A DNA stretch of 64,000 bases from Chlamydia sp. BM-2023 (GTDB taxonomy: Bacteria > Chlamydiota > Chlamydiia > Chlamydiales > Chlamydiaceae), in contig NZ_CAXIED010000001.1 in assembly GCF_964023145.1 (NCBI RefSeq), positions 372,001-436,000 of the forward strand, given 5' to 3'. Made by a program: the position numbers and the translations under genes. Below, one piece after another: positions 28,497 to 41,029 of this stretch (positions within the stretch are counted from its first letter, which is position 1; every line of letters starts with the position of its first letter). The notes below the pieces were generated by a model. It was given only the letters and a program-made list of their open reading frames with translations, ran no database searches and had not been told where the DNA came from.

Positions 28497-28585
28497 TTTC
28501 GTACTATTGAGACGTTCACATAGCTCACTAGCTCTGTCCTAATCTATGTTCTCTGGTATATTCAGAATCTTCTGAGGGTCTACAC

Positions 28586-31614
<3,029 letters not shown>

Positions 31615-31755
31615 TTAAGGACTTACCAACTTCTAACGCATGGGGAAAATAGGAAGAATTCGGTAATTCCCGAAGAAAAGTTATTAAATATTCACTGTAA
31701 GTTAGGGATTTTCTCAAAAACAACAAAAAAGATGAATGTTTAATTACAAGAAAGC

Positions 31756-31791
31756 AAGTCTAGAGAGGGATTTTCCCCTCTAGACTTTTTT
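31756..31791. terminator. Intrinsic terminator hairpin downstream of the CXXC thioredoxin gene
   Basis: AAGTCTAGAG / CTCTAGACTT form a 10-bp stem, extended by a GGG/CCC inner pair, with T6 on the plus strand. It lies between lysS and the gene ending at 31804, both on the minus strand. It probably ends the latter; its U tract is better in the opposite direction, so it may act both ways. Confidence 0.6.
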
Positions 31792-31803
31792 AAAAAGACT
31801 CAC

Positions 31804-32307
31804 CTATTTTTTATTTAAGGCAGCTTTGATTTTTTTCACGTAGTTTTCACCGCCGCCATATTCAAATCCCATTCTGGCTTTCTCGGTTCCATTACCATCG
31901 ATAAATACTAGTGTGGGAAACCCATTAACACCGTATTTCGTTTTTAAAGTTTGGTTTTGTTGCCTTACATCTTCAGGGAGGCTATTTGCTTGTGGGAAAT
32001 CAACCTCTACCATATGTAAATGTTCTTTGGAGAATTTAGTGAATTCAGGAGAACTTAAAATTTGTTCTTCCATTTTTGTACACCAGATACACCAGTCAGA
32101 TCCTGTAAAAAATAAACCTATAAATTTGTGATCTTTTTTAGATTGCTCAACAGCTGTATTATATCCTTCCCATTGTACAGATGTAGCTTTCACTAGCTGC
32201 TTAACAGGTTTCTCTTGATTGTGAGAAGAACGTCTCTTTGCTGCACAACAAGGTAATGTAAGTAGTAGACAGAGAGCGATCAAACTTCCTTGCAACAAAC
32301 GTTTCAT
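31804..32307 (-). CDS. Exported thioredoxin-fold disulfide protein with CXXC (CT780-like)
   Basis: This 167-residue protein has a signal peptide (MKRLLQGSLIALCLLLTLPCC) and a full thioredoxin domain: YNTAVEQSKKDHKFIGLFFT, active site SDWCIWCTKM, VEVDFP and the cis-Pro loop GVNGFPTLVFI. It should act as a periplasmic thiol oxidoreductase, fitting the disulfide-linked outer membrane of Chlamydia. It matches the C. trachomatis CT780 'thioredoxin disulfide isomerase'. It shares sequence pattern with the proteins at 27.1 kb and 16.0-17.8 kb. Confidence 0.87.
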   Translation of the reverse strand: MKRLLQGSLIALCLLLTLPCCAAKRRSSHNQEKPVKQLVKATSVQWEGYNTAVEQSKKDHKFIGLFFTGSDWCIWCTKMEEQILSSPEFTKFSKEHLHMVEVDFPQANSLPEDVRQQNQTLKTKYGVNGFPTLVFIDGNGTEKARMGFEYGGGENYVKKIKAALNKK

Positions 32308-32459
32308 GTAAATCCTCGTAAAGTAAACATTCCCTTAATTACCGAAAGGATAGTATCCTAAAAAGCAAAAGAAGCACGCTTTCGGGAACAAAGAGCATGG
32401 ATGAATAAACCATCCATATCTATAGTGAATTCATAGATATCTTTTCTATTTATATTCGT

Positions 32460-33179
32460 ATGACACATTCGAATTCATCTTCACACTCTATTTTAAAAGA
32501 AATAGTCGATCGTTATTTCGAGCAGCCCTATCCTGCGTTAGCAAGGCTTATGCCCTTGCATTTTAAAGGGGATATGAACGCTCCTCTTAATAAGCCGCTT
32601 CCTCCTGTTCAAGAAAAAACTCCTGTAAAGACAATTGCGTTAGATATTGTTTTAGAAAATCCTCCTCCCCCTTCTGATATAAATAATGAGGAGCCTAAAT
32701 TACCTCCTATTCATGAGCGTGTAAAAAAATCTTCTTGGGACTGTATTCCTCCTCACACTGACCTTTCTCGAGAAGAGATCCTGCGAACCTGTTATCCTGT
32801 TTTACAGCCTCATATTTTACATACTCCTTTGGATATTCCTTGTAGGATCTTTGTAGATGAAGAACAGAATGAAGAAATTTTATTTTTCAATAGATTAACA
32901 AAAATTCTTACTCAGCAAATTTTCCCTACGCGGTTAATTTTACACACGGGACGTAGAGAAATTTTTCATAGTACTGAGGGTTTTTCGTTATCTCTAGCAC
33001 CTTTAACTATGATGCGTTATAAAATTCCGAATATACGTTATCATCAACCTTTCACAAAAAATGGGAGCACTTGGATTCCTATTTACTCTTCGGTATACTA
33101 TGAAAATGATCCGAAATTAAAACGAGATCTATGGGCTCTATTGAATCAACAACCTTTCGCCTATACGCAGAGGTCATAG
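32460..33179 (+). CDS. Hypothetical protein upstream of priA (CT779-like)
   Basis: This 239-residue cytoplasmic-looking protein has no signal peptide. Residues ~35-90 are Pro/Glu-rich and probably disordered (NPPPPSDINNEEPKLPP). The rest is a globular domain ending in WALLNQQPF. There is no obvious ribosome site before the ATG. The 3' end overlaps priA by 49 bases, suggesting coupled translation. I recognise no catalytic motif. Confidence 0.75.
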   Translation: MTHSNSSSHSILKEIVDRYFEQPYPALARLMPLHFKGDMNAPLNKPLPPVQEKTPVKTIALDIVLENPPPPSDINNEEPKLPPIHERVKKSSWDCIPPHTDLSREEILRTCYPVLQPHILHTPLDIPCRIFVDEEQNEEILFFNRLTKILTQQIFPTRLILHTGRREIFHSTEGFSLSLAPLTMMRYKIPNIRYHQPFTKNGSTWIPIYSSVYYENDPKLKRDLWALLNQQPFAYTQRS

Positions 33180-35380
33180 TAAATTCCAATATCAATAAGG
33201 TATTAGACTACGGCCTCCCAGAAAATCTTGAACACATTACTAAGGGGACGGGTGTTAGCGTCTCTTTACGTGGGGCAAAAAAATACGGCATTGTCCATCA
33301 AATAAAATCTACAACGACTTGCAAACGTGTTCTTCCTGTTTTAGGGGTTATTGATTCTGGTATTGTATTACCTCAGGATCTCTTAGAGCTCATGTTTTGG
33401 ATGAGCCAATATTATTTTACTCCTTTAGGTAGGATTTTACGTTTGGTTCTTCCTGGGATAACTTCGAGTATTATCAATCCCAAGCAGCACTACCGTGTTT
33501 TGCTAAAACAAAGTAAAGCAAAAATTCGCGAAGCCATTCTTGCGATTCGTGAAGATTCTCCTTCTCAAGCTGCTACATTAAAAACTTTATTATCTTGCAG
33601 TTCCCCACCGGGATTATCCGAACTTATGGAAAAAGCTAAGGTTTCGCAATCCCCGATTCATTCTTTAGAAAAGCTTGGCTTTATTGAAGTTGTCAATGCT
33701 GCAGACTTGGAAATTCAAGAGGATAATCTCACATTTTTTCCTCCTGATGATCATCCTTTATACGATCAGCAGCAAGCCGCTGTTGAAAAGATTTCTTCTT
33801 CACTATCTTCAGGGACATTTCAAGCGCATCTTCTTTTTGGCGTGACTGGCAGTGGAAAAACAGAAGTTTATTTTCAGGCTATCCGCGAAGCAAGAGAACT
33901 AGGGAAAAGCGTAATTCTTTTAGTTCCTGAAATTGCCCTAACAATACAGACGGTCACATTATTCAAAGCGCATTTTGGCAATGAAGTAGGAATTCTCCAT
34001 TATAAGCTGTATAACAGCGATAGAAACAAAACATGGCGTGACGCTTCAAAAGGGAAGATTAATATTATCATAGGCCCGAGGTCGGCTTTATTTTGCCCTG
34101 TACAAAATTTAGGGTTAATCATTGTTGATGAGGAGCACGATCCTGCATATAAACAAAGTGAAAATCATCCTTGCTATCATGCTCGTGATGTTGCTGTAAT
34201 GCGTGGGAAACTTGCCAATGCTACCGTGGTATTAGGAAGTGCAACACCAAGTGTAGAAAGCTATGCCAATGCTCTATCGGGGAAGTATATTCTTTCAGAG
34301 TTATCTACACGGGTATCTGCGGCTTCTTCTGCTAAGGTTTCCCTGATTGATATGAACCTCGAAAGGGAAAAAACAAAAACAAAAACGTTATTTTCTCAAG
34401 CAGCTATTAAAAGCATTGAAAAACGCCTAGCTGTTGGCGAGCAATCTCTTATTTTCTTTAACCGTCGAGGATATCACACTAACGTTTCCTGCTCTTCATG
34501 TAAGCATACATTAAAATGTCCTCACTGCGACATGGTACTGACATTTCATAAATATGCTAATGTTCTTCTTTGTCACTTATGCAATTCTTCTCCTAAAGAG
34601 CCGCAGACCTCTTGTCCAAAATGTCATGGAACTATGACTTTACAATACCGTGGATCGGGAACTGAGAAAATAGAAAGGGTGATTCATAGTATCTTTCCAG
34701 AGGCACGTACAATACGCATTGATTCTGATACTACGAAGTTTCGAGGAAGTCATGAACTCTTATTAAAACAATTTGCTACTGGGAAAGCAGATATCTTGAT
34801 TGGCACGCAAATGATTGCTAAAGGCATGCATTTTCCTGCTGTTACTTTGGCAGTTATTTTAAATGGAGATTCGGGTTTGTATATTCCGGATTTCCGTGCC
34901 TCTGAGCAAGTATTTCAACTTATCACTCAGGTAACGGGACGATCAGGACGTAGTTACCTTCCTGGAGAAGTTCTCATCCAATCTTTTCTTCCTGATAACA
35001 GTACGATTCGTTGTGCTATGCATCAAGATTACCCTACCTTTTACAATCAAGAGATCCCCGGTAGGGAATTGTGTCTCTATCCCCCATTTATCCGCCTTGT
35101 ACGCTGTATTTTCATGGGAAAATGTCCTAAGCTTACTTGGCAAGAGGCCCACCGTATCCATGAGATACTTGAAGAAAAGTTAAAAACTCACGCACAGGTA
35201 ATGCAAATCACACCGTGCGGTCATTTTAAAATCAAAGATGTTTTCCGTTATCAGTTTTTAATAAAGAGCAAACAGGTTCTCCCTGTAAATAAAAAGCTCC
35301 ATGAGACCTTAATATCTGCGAAGCTTTCACCCAAAGTGAAGTTCACGATCGATGTCGACCCGACAACTACATTTTTCTAA
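33131..35380 (+). CDS. priA: Primosomal helicase PriA
   Basis: This 749-residue replication-restart helicase has Walker A FGVTGSGKTEVYF, the DEEH box (IIVDEEHDPAYKQ) and a zinc region with eight Cys in four pairs (CSSC, CPHC, CHLC, CPKC). Helicase motifs V and VI are in GTQMIAKGMHFP and QVTGRSGRS. The start inside CT779 agrees with the family N-terminus (RLYAEVIVNSNINKVLDY). Its last 54 bases overlap the convergent bioF gene. Confidence 0.96.
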   Translation: MGSIESTTFRLYAEVIVNSNINKVLDYGLPENLEHITKGTGVSVSLRGAKKYGIVHQIKSTTTCKRVLPVLGVIDSGIVLPQDLLELMFWMSQYYFTPLGRILRLVLPGITSSIINPKQHYRVLLKQSKAKIREAILAIREDSPSQAATLKTLLSCSSPPGLSELMEKAKVSQSPIHSLEKLGFIEVVNAADLEIQEDNLTFFPPDDHPLYDQQQAAVEKISSSLSSGTFQAHLLFGVTGSGKTEVYFQAIREARELGKSVILLVPEIALTIQTVTLFKAHFGNEVGILHYKLYNSDRNKTWRDASKGKINIIIGPRSALFCPVQNLGLIIVDEEHDPAYKQSENHPCYHARDVAVMRGKLANATVVLGSATPSVESYANALSGKYILSELSTRVSAASSAKVSLIDMNLEREKTKTKTLFSQAAIKSIEKRLAVGEQSLIFFNRRGYHTNVSCSSCKHTLKCPHCDMVLTFHKYANVLLCHLCNSSPKEPQTSCPKCHGTMTLQYRGSGTEKIERVIHSIFPEARTIRIDSDTTKFRGSHELLLKQFATGKADILIGTQMIAKGMHFPAVTLAVILNGDSGLYIPDFRASEQVFQLITQVTGRSGRSYLPGEVLIQSFLPDNSTIRCAMHQDYPTFYNQEIPGRELCLYPPFIRLVRCIFMGKCPKLTWQEAHRIHEILEEKLKTHAQVMQITPCGHFKIKDVFRYQFLIKSKQVLPVNKKLHETLISAKLSPKVKFTIDVDPTTTFF

Positions 35381-36418
35381 ATAACTATTTAATAGATCTA
35401 CTAAGATATCGACTTCCTCTAAGGTGTTATACGCATGGAAATTGATACGGATAAAGGGCTTTTCAACGAAGTTCATGATTCCCACGTGTATATTTGCCTC
35501 TTCTAACATAGAAATTAAGACGTCCGTATTAAGATCTGGAAGGAATATAGGCTGCCCACAACATTCAGAACTTTCCCCAAAACGTTCTGTAAAATAGTTC
35601 TTAAGTATGGTGAGTTGTTTACGAGCTGACTCACCTTCTATAAGAAGATGATCGTAGGCAGCTTCTATGGTGATTATCGTGTGGGGAGCCATAGCCGTTG
35701 TGTATCTTAAAGGTGGAGAATTTAACATTAGCTCTGTCTTTACTTCTGACGAAGAAAGAATAGCTGCCCCGACAGCACCCATAGCCTTACTATAAGTTAT
35801 AAGCACAGCATAAAAATTTTCGTATCCCCATTGATGACATAAGCCACGACCTTCTTCTCCAAAAATGCCCATGGCGTGAGCTTCATCAACGATTAAATAT
35901 GCGTTATACTTTCGTGTAAGATCTAGAAGTTCTTCTAGAGGGGCTCGCGTCCCTAAAAAAGAATATACAGAACAAACGAAAATAAAGATTCTTCCTGATG
36001 ATACTGCCCTATGAGATCTCAACAAAGATTCTAAAACGTCTAGATCATTATGAGGGAAGGATCTGTGTTGTCCTGAGATCATCTTTAAACTATTCACAAC
36101 AGAAACATGTACAGAAGCATCCCAAAAGGCAACATCTGTACTTTGAGATATGTGATAGCAAAAGCCTAGATTTGCCATATAGCCACTGTGAACAGCAAAA
36201 GCTGCTTCAGCATTATGAAAATCTGCTATTTTCTTTTCTAAATTATTTAAGATTTGGGATGGCCCTACAATAGCGCGAGAACCCCGCGCGCCAAGTTGTG
36301 CGTGGGGAAATTTCTCACAATACGCACGGTAACGCTTTGCAACTTCACTAACCAGTATTGTAGAGCGAGAAAAACCTAAAAAGTCATTAGTTATAAAATC
36401 GATTGGGTACTTACTCAT
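35327..36418 (-). CDS. bioF: PLP-dependent alpha-oxoamine synthase (BioF/KBL/SPT family)
   Basis: This 363-residue enzyme belongs to the family that condenses an acyl thioester with an amino acid. Seen are NDFLGFSRS, GARGSRAIVG, the ring-stacking His in VHVSVVNS, VDEAHAMGIFGEEGRG and the PLP Lys in TYSKAMGAVGAAI, so the active site looks intact. Chlamydial annotations call it 8-amino-7-oxononanoate synthase, but no other biotin gene is nearby; it follows aas and plsC on the same strand. The ATG at 36418 is preferred over an adjacent TTG. Confidence 0.82.
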   Translation of the reverse strand: MSKYPIDFITNDFLGFSRSTILVSEVAKRYRAYCEKFPHAQLGARGSRAIVGPSQILNNLEKKIADFHNAEAAFAVHSGYMANLGFCYHISQSTDVAFWDASVHVSVVNSLKMISGQHRSFPHNDLDVLESLLRSHRAVSSGRIFIFVCSVYSFLGTRAPLEELLDLTRKYNAYLIVDEAHAMGIFGEEGRGLCHQWGYENFYAVLITYSKAMGAVGAAILSSSEVKTELMLNSPPLRYTTAMAPHTIITIEAAYDHLLIEGESARKQLTILKNYFTERFGESSECCGQPIFLPDLNTDVLISMLEEANIHVGIMNFVEKPFIRINFHAYNTLEEVDILVDLLNSYLEKCSCRVDIDRELHFG

Positions 36419-36458
36419 CAAAGATCTTTTGTTCTTAAAATCCAGAATCTCTAACTAT

Positions 36459-38093
36459 TCAAGTATCTTTGTGATCCCCCTGAAATAGAGAAAGAGCTAG
36501 AGAATTTAAAGCTCGATAATCAGGTTTTCCTGTACCTAACATCGGCATAGATTCCAGCTGATGTTGATAGGATATCTTCATTATGCTACTCGTTTTCAAG
36601 TTTTTTAGGATATCATTTACTTCATGGCGAGTCGTAAAAAATGTCGTAAATAAACACAATTTTACCTTATCGCCAGGAATTCCACAAACAACTAATGGAA
36701 TACCTTCTTGTTCTTGAGAAATCCCAAAACCTGTCAACAATAGATTCTCCAAAGCTTCTAAGCTTACCATTTCGCTACCAATTTTTACGAAACGGCTTAG
36801 TCTGCCTTGTAAAAACAGTTCCCCGTGATGATCTACATAGCCTAGATCTCCGGTAACATACCACCTTTCCCCTCCAAGGCAAATAAAACCTTGGTTAGGA
36901 TCTGCCTGTAAATACCCGGAAAATAGAGAGGTTCCTCGGATAACGACTAGGCCTACCTCCCCAGAGGAAACAGGAACTTTCGTTTCTTCCGAGATAATTA
37001 GCACGTCCATGCCTTCAATAGGAATACCTACACAAGATTCACTTTCCGGACTATTTTCGCTATTGACAGTAACAACAGGCGAGCATTCTGTAGTTCCGTA
37101 TCCTTGACAAAGAACAATATGGGGAAAGTCTTTTTTTGCTCTTGCTCTTAAGGAGTCTTTAAAAGCATCTCCGCCAATAACTGCAAAGCGTAGTGAGCTC
37201 AATGAAGATTGATGTTTCTTAGCAGTTTTTATTAAATAATCGAAAAAGAGCGGAGTGCTCCCTACAAACGTGGATCGAGTATTATCGATCATCTCTACGA
37301 TTGTTTTAGGGTGTAAGGGGTTGTAAGCAAAGACCAGGGGGCAGCCTATAAGCATAGGGAAAAGAGAGCAACAATTAAACCCGTACGCATGAAAAGGCGG
37401 CAGAAATGACATCATAACGTCAGTTTCTTGAGGATTAAAAAATTTCAAGCAACCGTGTTGATTTGCCAAGAGATTCGCATGTGTTAATGGAACCCCTTTG
37501 GGAAATTTTTCTGTTCCTGATGTGAATAAAATAACAGCGGTGTCCTCTCCATCCTGATCCATAACGTTAAACATACGCATTAACCATTTAGGAGATAAGG
37601 AGAAGTAAAAACCTATACGCACTTTATCCCATAGGGAAAGTTGCTTTCGTATATTTTCCATGTAAATTAGCTGAGCTGGGTATTCTACAGCGTCACCATG
37701 CTGTTGCCGTAAATGATCAACTAATTGTTTTGAGGTAAGAATATGATGAACTTCTGCGAGTTCTATACACGATTGGAGTTCTATCAATCCCTGACTCCAA
37801 TTAATCATCACGGGGATCTTTCCGGATAATAATACTGCAAAATATGCGATAAATGCTCCGGCAGATGCCGGCATCATAATTCCGATATTTTTCTCGGGAT
37901 ACTTGGAAATTTTTAAAGCCAAGGCAATAACTGCCTTACGAAAAGAATTGTAAGAAAGAACTCCTAGCTGTTCGTCCCAGCAGATGGCATCTGAAGTTAA
38001 ATCAGAACACAGCTTTAGAAATCTCTCTAGTAGCGTTTGCCCTTCGCGTCTTTTTACACGTTTCTTATTCGAAATATTCCAATGCTGATGCAT
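36459..38093 (-). CDS. aas: Acyl-ACP synthetase / AMP-dependent acyl-activating enzyme
   Basis: This 544-residue ANL-superfamily enzyme has the P-loop-like ILFTSGTEKFPKGVPLTH, the A5-type QGYGTTECSPVVTV and YVTGDLGYVDHHGELFLQGR. It lacks the acyltransferase domain of E. coli Aas, which here is a separate gene upstream (14 bases away). C. trachomatis CT776 is described as an acyl-ACP synthetase that recycles host fatty acids, and this gene has the same neighbours. Confidence 0.88.
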   Translation of the reverse strand: MHQHWNISNKKRVKRREGQTLLERFLKLCSDLTSDAICWDEQLGVLSYNSFRKAVIALALKISKYPEKNIGIMMPASAGAFIAYFAVLLSGKIPVMINWSQGLIELQSCIELAEVHHILTSKQLVDHLRQQHGDAVEYPAQLIYMENIRKQLSLWDKVRIGFYFSLSPKWLMRMFNVMDQDGEDTAVILFTSGTEKFPKGVPLTHANLLANQHGCLKFFNPQETDVMMSFLPPFHAYGFNCCSLFPMLIGCPLVFAYNPLHPKTIVEMIDNTRSTFVGSTPLFFDYLIKTAKKHQSSLSSLRFAVIGGDAFKDSLRARAKKDFPHIVLCQGYGTTECSPVVTVNSENSPESESCVGIPIEGMDVLIISEETKVPVSSGEVGLVVIRGTSLFSGYLQADPNQGFICLGGERWYVTGDLGYVDHHGELFLQGRLSRFVKIGSEMVSLEALENLLLTGFGISQEQEGIPLVVCGIPGDKVKLCLFTTFFTTRHEVNDILKNLKTSSIMKISYQHQLESMPMLGTGKPDYRALNSLALSLFQGDHKDT

Positions 38094-38107
38094 ATAATTA
38101 CCTTACA

Positions 38108-38869
38108 TTAAGCATAAGGAACTTCTACAGGAAAGCTTTCTCTTTCCTCATTAAACCACGAAGAAAGAAAGGCATTGAGATCTTGCTTAGTAGGAAATTG
38201 CTTTAAGTAGCTGCTGTTCACTTGATGTATTGTCACTTTCACAATGCGTCTTGGCATAAAAAATATACCTCGACGTAGCAAAGCCTTTAAGGCTGCTTTA
38301 AACACTAAACCCAACTTGGGAGTGGACTGCGTTTTATAGCGTGAAAATGCGCTTCCCCATAACCCGGAAATCCGGACTAAAAACACATTGCACTCCTTAG
38401 ATTGATGCAATAACACATATGCAGAATACTGATTAATTATTTCTTCTTTACCGTTCCTTGATAACTTTCCAGAAGGATAGAGTAAAATACTTTCTTTATT
38501 ATTCAGAATTTCAGAGGTTTGAGCGTAAAACTTTTCCATTTCTCCGAGAGTCTTTTTACATTCCTTTCCTGGGACAACATTCGGAACAGGTATAGATCCT
38601 ACGGATTTTAAAAATAAACGTACTATAGGATTTTTGAACAGATACTCAACAGCAAGCGGACGAACATAGAAAGTCGGCCAAAAAAGGTACTCGAGAATTA
38701 CAGGATCAATTTCCGCTACGTGATTGGATAAAAATAGACACCCTTGATTGGGGTTGGGTTTTAAGGACTTTTCTCCTTCTACTTTTATTTTGTAGCGTAG
38801 TTTCAGGGCCGAGCCAACCAAAAAAGCGTAAGTAGCTTCATAAATAGTTCGCCATACCTTCCTGATCAT
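38108..38869 (-). CDS. plsC: 1-acyl-sn-glycerol-3-phosphate acyltransferase (PlsC family)
   Basis: This 253-residue membrane-associated acyltransferase has the HX4D motif in LSNHVAEIDPVILE and the phosphate-binding ESILLYPSGKLSRNG. A short hydrophobic N-terminus is typical. The ATG at 38869, with AAAGGA upstream, is preferred over a TTG two codons earlier. It is first in the plsC-aas-bioF run and is divergent from cysQ. It would use acyl-ACP supplied by the next gene to make phosphatidic acid. Confidence 0.9.
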   Translation of the reverse strand: MIRKVWRTIYEATYAFLVGSALKLRYKIKVEGEKSLKPNPNQGCLFLSNHVAEIDPVILEYLFWPTFYVRPLAVEYLFKNPIVRLFLKSVGSIPVPNVVPGKECKKTLGEMEKFYAQTSEILNNKESILLYPSGKLSRNGKEEIINQYSAYVLLHQSKECNVFLVRISGLWGSAFSRYKTQSTPKLGLVFKAALKALLRRGIFFMPRRIVKVTIHQVNSSYLKQFPTKQDLNAFLSSWFNEERESFPVEVPYA

Positions 38870-38976
38870 AAACAATCCTTTACCATAACAAATTCCCTCT
38901 TAGGCCCTCTAGTAAGTTTAACATAATCTTATCTTTTGATAACATGGTTTACCTATTACTTAGGGAAAAAATCACT

Positions 38977-39957
38977 ATGCCATCTCATTTGTTGGACTAT
39001 CAAAGAGTTGCAGAAAGTATAGTTGAGAAAACGATTGCCGAGTTAATCTCTTACCGACAACGCCTACCGTTGGTTCCTTTTTGGACAAAACCCGACGGCT
39101 CTTTTGTTACTCCAGCAGACTATGCAGTTCAATATTGCCTGCAAAAAAAGTTACTAACCTCTTTTCCTCATATTCCTTTTGTAGGTGAAGAAGTTCTTGA
39201 CCCTATAGAAGATAGTCATAAGATCAGTAAAATTTTAGAATTTGTTCATAAATTGGATCCCAAGGCTACGCCTGATGATCTCTTAGAAATACTCACACCC
39301 ACCAAAGATATTTCATCTTTGTACTGGCTTGTTGATCCTATTGATGGAACGTCCGGATTTATTAAAAACCGCTTTTTTGCCATGGCTTTATCTTTAATTC
39401 ATGAAGATCAGCCTATTCTTGCTGTTATGGCGTGCCCATCAACCGATCCTCATACATTTAAGATCTATTCTGCAGCTAAAAACTGTGGAACTTCGTTATT
39501 TGGCACTGCGACACATTCAAGACGTCTTTTAAAATCTGGAGAAGTTGCAACAGGGAGATTTTGTGAGGCTTCATTAGCGGCGCGTAATCAACAGCATCAT
39601 ACCACCCGATTACTAAGTTTAGCCCTTCCTGGCCAACCTCAAGCTTATCGCGTGGATAGCCAATATAAATACGCCATGGTAGCTGAGGGTTCCGTAGATT
39701 TTTTCATCCGTTATCCTTTTGCTATTTCTCATGCTCGCGCTTGGGATCATGCTCCTGGAGCATTTTTAGTAGAAGAAGCTGGAGGGGTCGTCTCCGATAT
39801 TTTTGGACACGCGTTAAATTACCGTAGGGAGAGTTTCAGTTTAGAAAATCACCCTATCATTTTAGCTTCTGGGAGTGAACAGATTCACAATAACACATTA
39901 GAAGTTCTACAAGAACATCTCAATATTACTCCTAATGAAAACTTGTTAACTTATTAA
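38977..39957 (+). CDS. cysQ: 3'(2'),5'-bisphosphate nucleotidase / inositol monophosphatase family
   Basis: This 326-residue Mg-dependent phosphatase has PFVGEEVLD, the metal-binding WLVDPIDGTSGFIKN and ARAWDHAPGAFLVEEAGG. It is closest in layout to HAL2/SAL1-type enzymes that remove 3'-phosphate from PAP. The ATG at 38977 has an AGGGA site upstream; an earlier ATG at 38944 has none. Its stop overlaps the convergent dehydrogenase by four bases. Confidence 0.87.
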   Translation: MPSHLLDYQRVAESIVEKTIAELISYRQRLPLVPFWTKPDGSFVTPADYAVQYCLQKKLLTSFPHIPFVGEEVLDPIEDSHKISKILEFVHKLDPKATPDDLLEILTPTKDISSLYWLVDPIDGTSGFIKNRFFAMALSLIHEDQPILAVMACPSTDPHTFKIYSAAKNCGTSLFGTATHSRRLLKSGEVATGRFCEASLAARNQQHHTTRLLSLALPGQPQAYRVDSQYKYAMVAEGSVDFFIRYPFAISHARAWDHAPGAFLVEEAGGVVSDIFGHALNYRRESFSLENHPIILASGSEQIHNNTLEVLQEHLNITPNENLLTY

Positions 39958-41003
39958 ATATAAGCTGCAAGTTTTTCTTCTACGATACCATCGGATAGAG
40001 CTACTGTATCTTTATCTAAATTCGCACTTTGTTCGTAGATGTCCCTAAGGATGACAGGAAGTCTGCTTACTTTTTGCAAGGCTGTTTTAGGACAATAAGC
40101 TTGGCCAATAGCAACAACAACATTAAGAAGGCCTCCAGCATTCGCTAGATAATCTGGAGCGTACAATATACCTTGTTCATGGAGGGCTGCCCCTAAAGAA
40201 GGATCTTCTAATTGGTTATTAGCAGCCCCAACAATTGCCTGGCAGTGAAGATTATAAACATTACTTCTGTTGATGACCCCTCCAAATGCGCAGGGGACAA
40301 AAATATCACACTCTAGGGTTGGGAAAGCTTCTTTGGCAACAACTGTAACACCATAAAATTTTTCAATTTCATTGATTACGGCTTGATTAGTATCGGAAAC
40401 GTACAGGTCGGCACCTTCAAAAAATAGAGAGTGCAATAACTTCTTCCCTACGGCTCCGAGGCCTTGTATAGCGATTTTTTTACCCTTTAGGGAGGGCTCT
40501 CCCCAAAGTTGCTCTGCGGTCTCTTTTATACATAAAAAGACTCCATGAGCAGTGTAAACGGAGGGATCTCCGCTTAGGTCTGCTATACCGCATACCCAAG
40601 GGGTTTCTTGATTGATAATATTGATATCGTCAACGGTGGTGCCTAAATCTTCTGCAGCGATGTATTTCCCTCCTAGGGAATCTACAGCTTGTCCAAAAGC
40701 TCTAAGCATGTCTTCTGTTGGGCGTGATGTCCCCTTAGGAAGAATAATAACACTTTTCCCTCCTCCGGTTCCGACTTCACTAAGAAGGGCTTTATAAGTC
40801 ATCCCTTTAGATAAACGTAAAGCATCCTTGAGTGCTTCATCAAAAGAATTATATGCGAAAGAACGAACACCACCTAAAGCGGGACCGACTAACGTTTGAT
40901 GTAAAGCTATGATTGCATGTAGTTGCACGCTCTCACATGTTACCTCTACTACACGTTCATAATCTTCTATATTTATATCTTTGAACACGAGTGGATACTT
41001 CAT
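39954..41003 (-). CDS. ldh: Glu/Leu/Phe/Val dehydrogenase family, probable leucine dehydrogenase
   Basis: This 349-residue NAD-dependent amino-acid dehydrogenase has an N-terminal LVGPALGGVRSF and the catalytic Lys region GMTYKALLSEVGTGGGKSVI. The nucleotide fold is GLGAVGKKLLHS. Length and motifs fit leucine/phenylalanine dehydrogenases better than glutamate dehydrogenase. The upstream region contains a TTGACT promoter box and a dyad. Confidence 0.87.
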   Translation of the reverse strand: MKYPLVFKDINIEDYERVVEVTCESVQLHAIIALHQTLVGPALGGVRSFAYNSFDEALKDALRLSKGMTYKALLSEVGTGGGKSVIILPKGTSRPTEDMLRAFGQAVDSLGGKYIAAEDLGTTVDDINIINQETPWVCGIADLSGDPSVYTAHGVFLCIKETAEQLWGEPSLKGKKIAIQGLGAVGKKLLHSLFFEGADLYVSDTNQAVINEIEKFYGVTVVAKEAFPTLECDIFVPCAFGGVINRSNVYNLHCQAIVGAANNQLEDPSLGAALHEQGILYAPDYLANAGGLLNVVVAIGQAYCPKTALQKVSRLPVILRDIYEQSANLDKDTVALSDGIVEEKLAAYI

Positions 41004-41029
41004 AATCTTAAGTAAAAGGGAATTATAAT

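Larger units (their letters stand above)
28150..28585. other. 436-base divergent intergenic region upstream of cysS
   Basis: There is no credible coding frame here. It holds a 9-bp hairpin with a palindrome in its loop (28311-28350), a TATAAT box before cysS (28491-28496), a lone TTGACA (28394-28399) and several A/T runs. It is long for this compact genome, leaving room for a small RNA or complex regulation. Confidence 0.5.
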
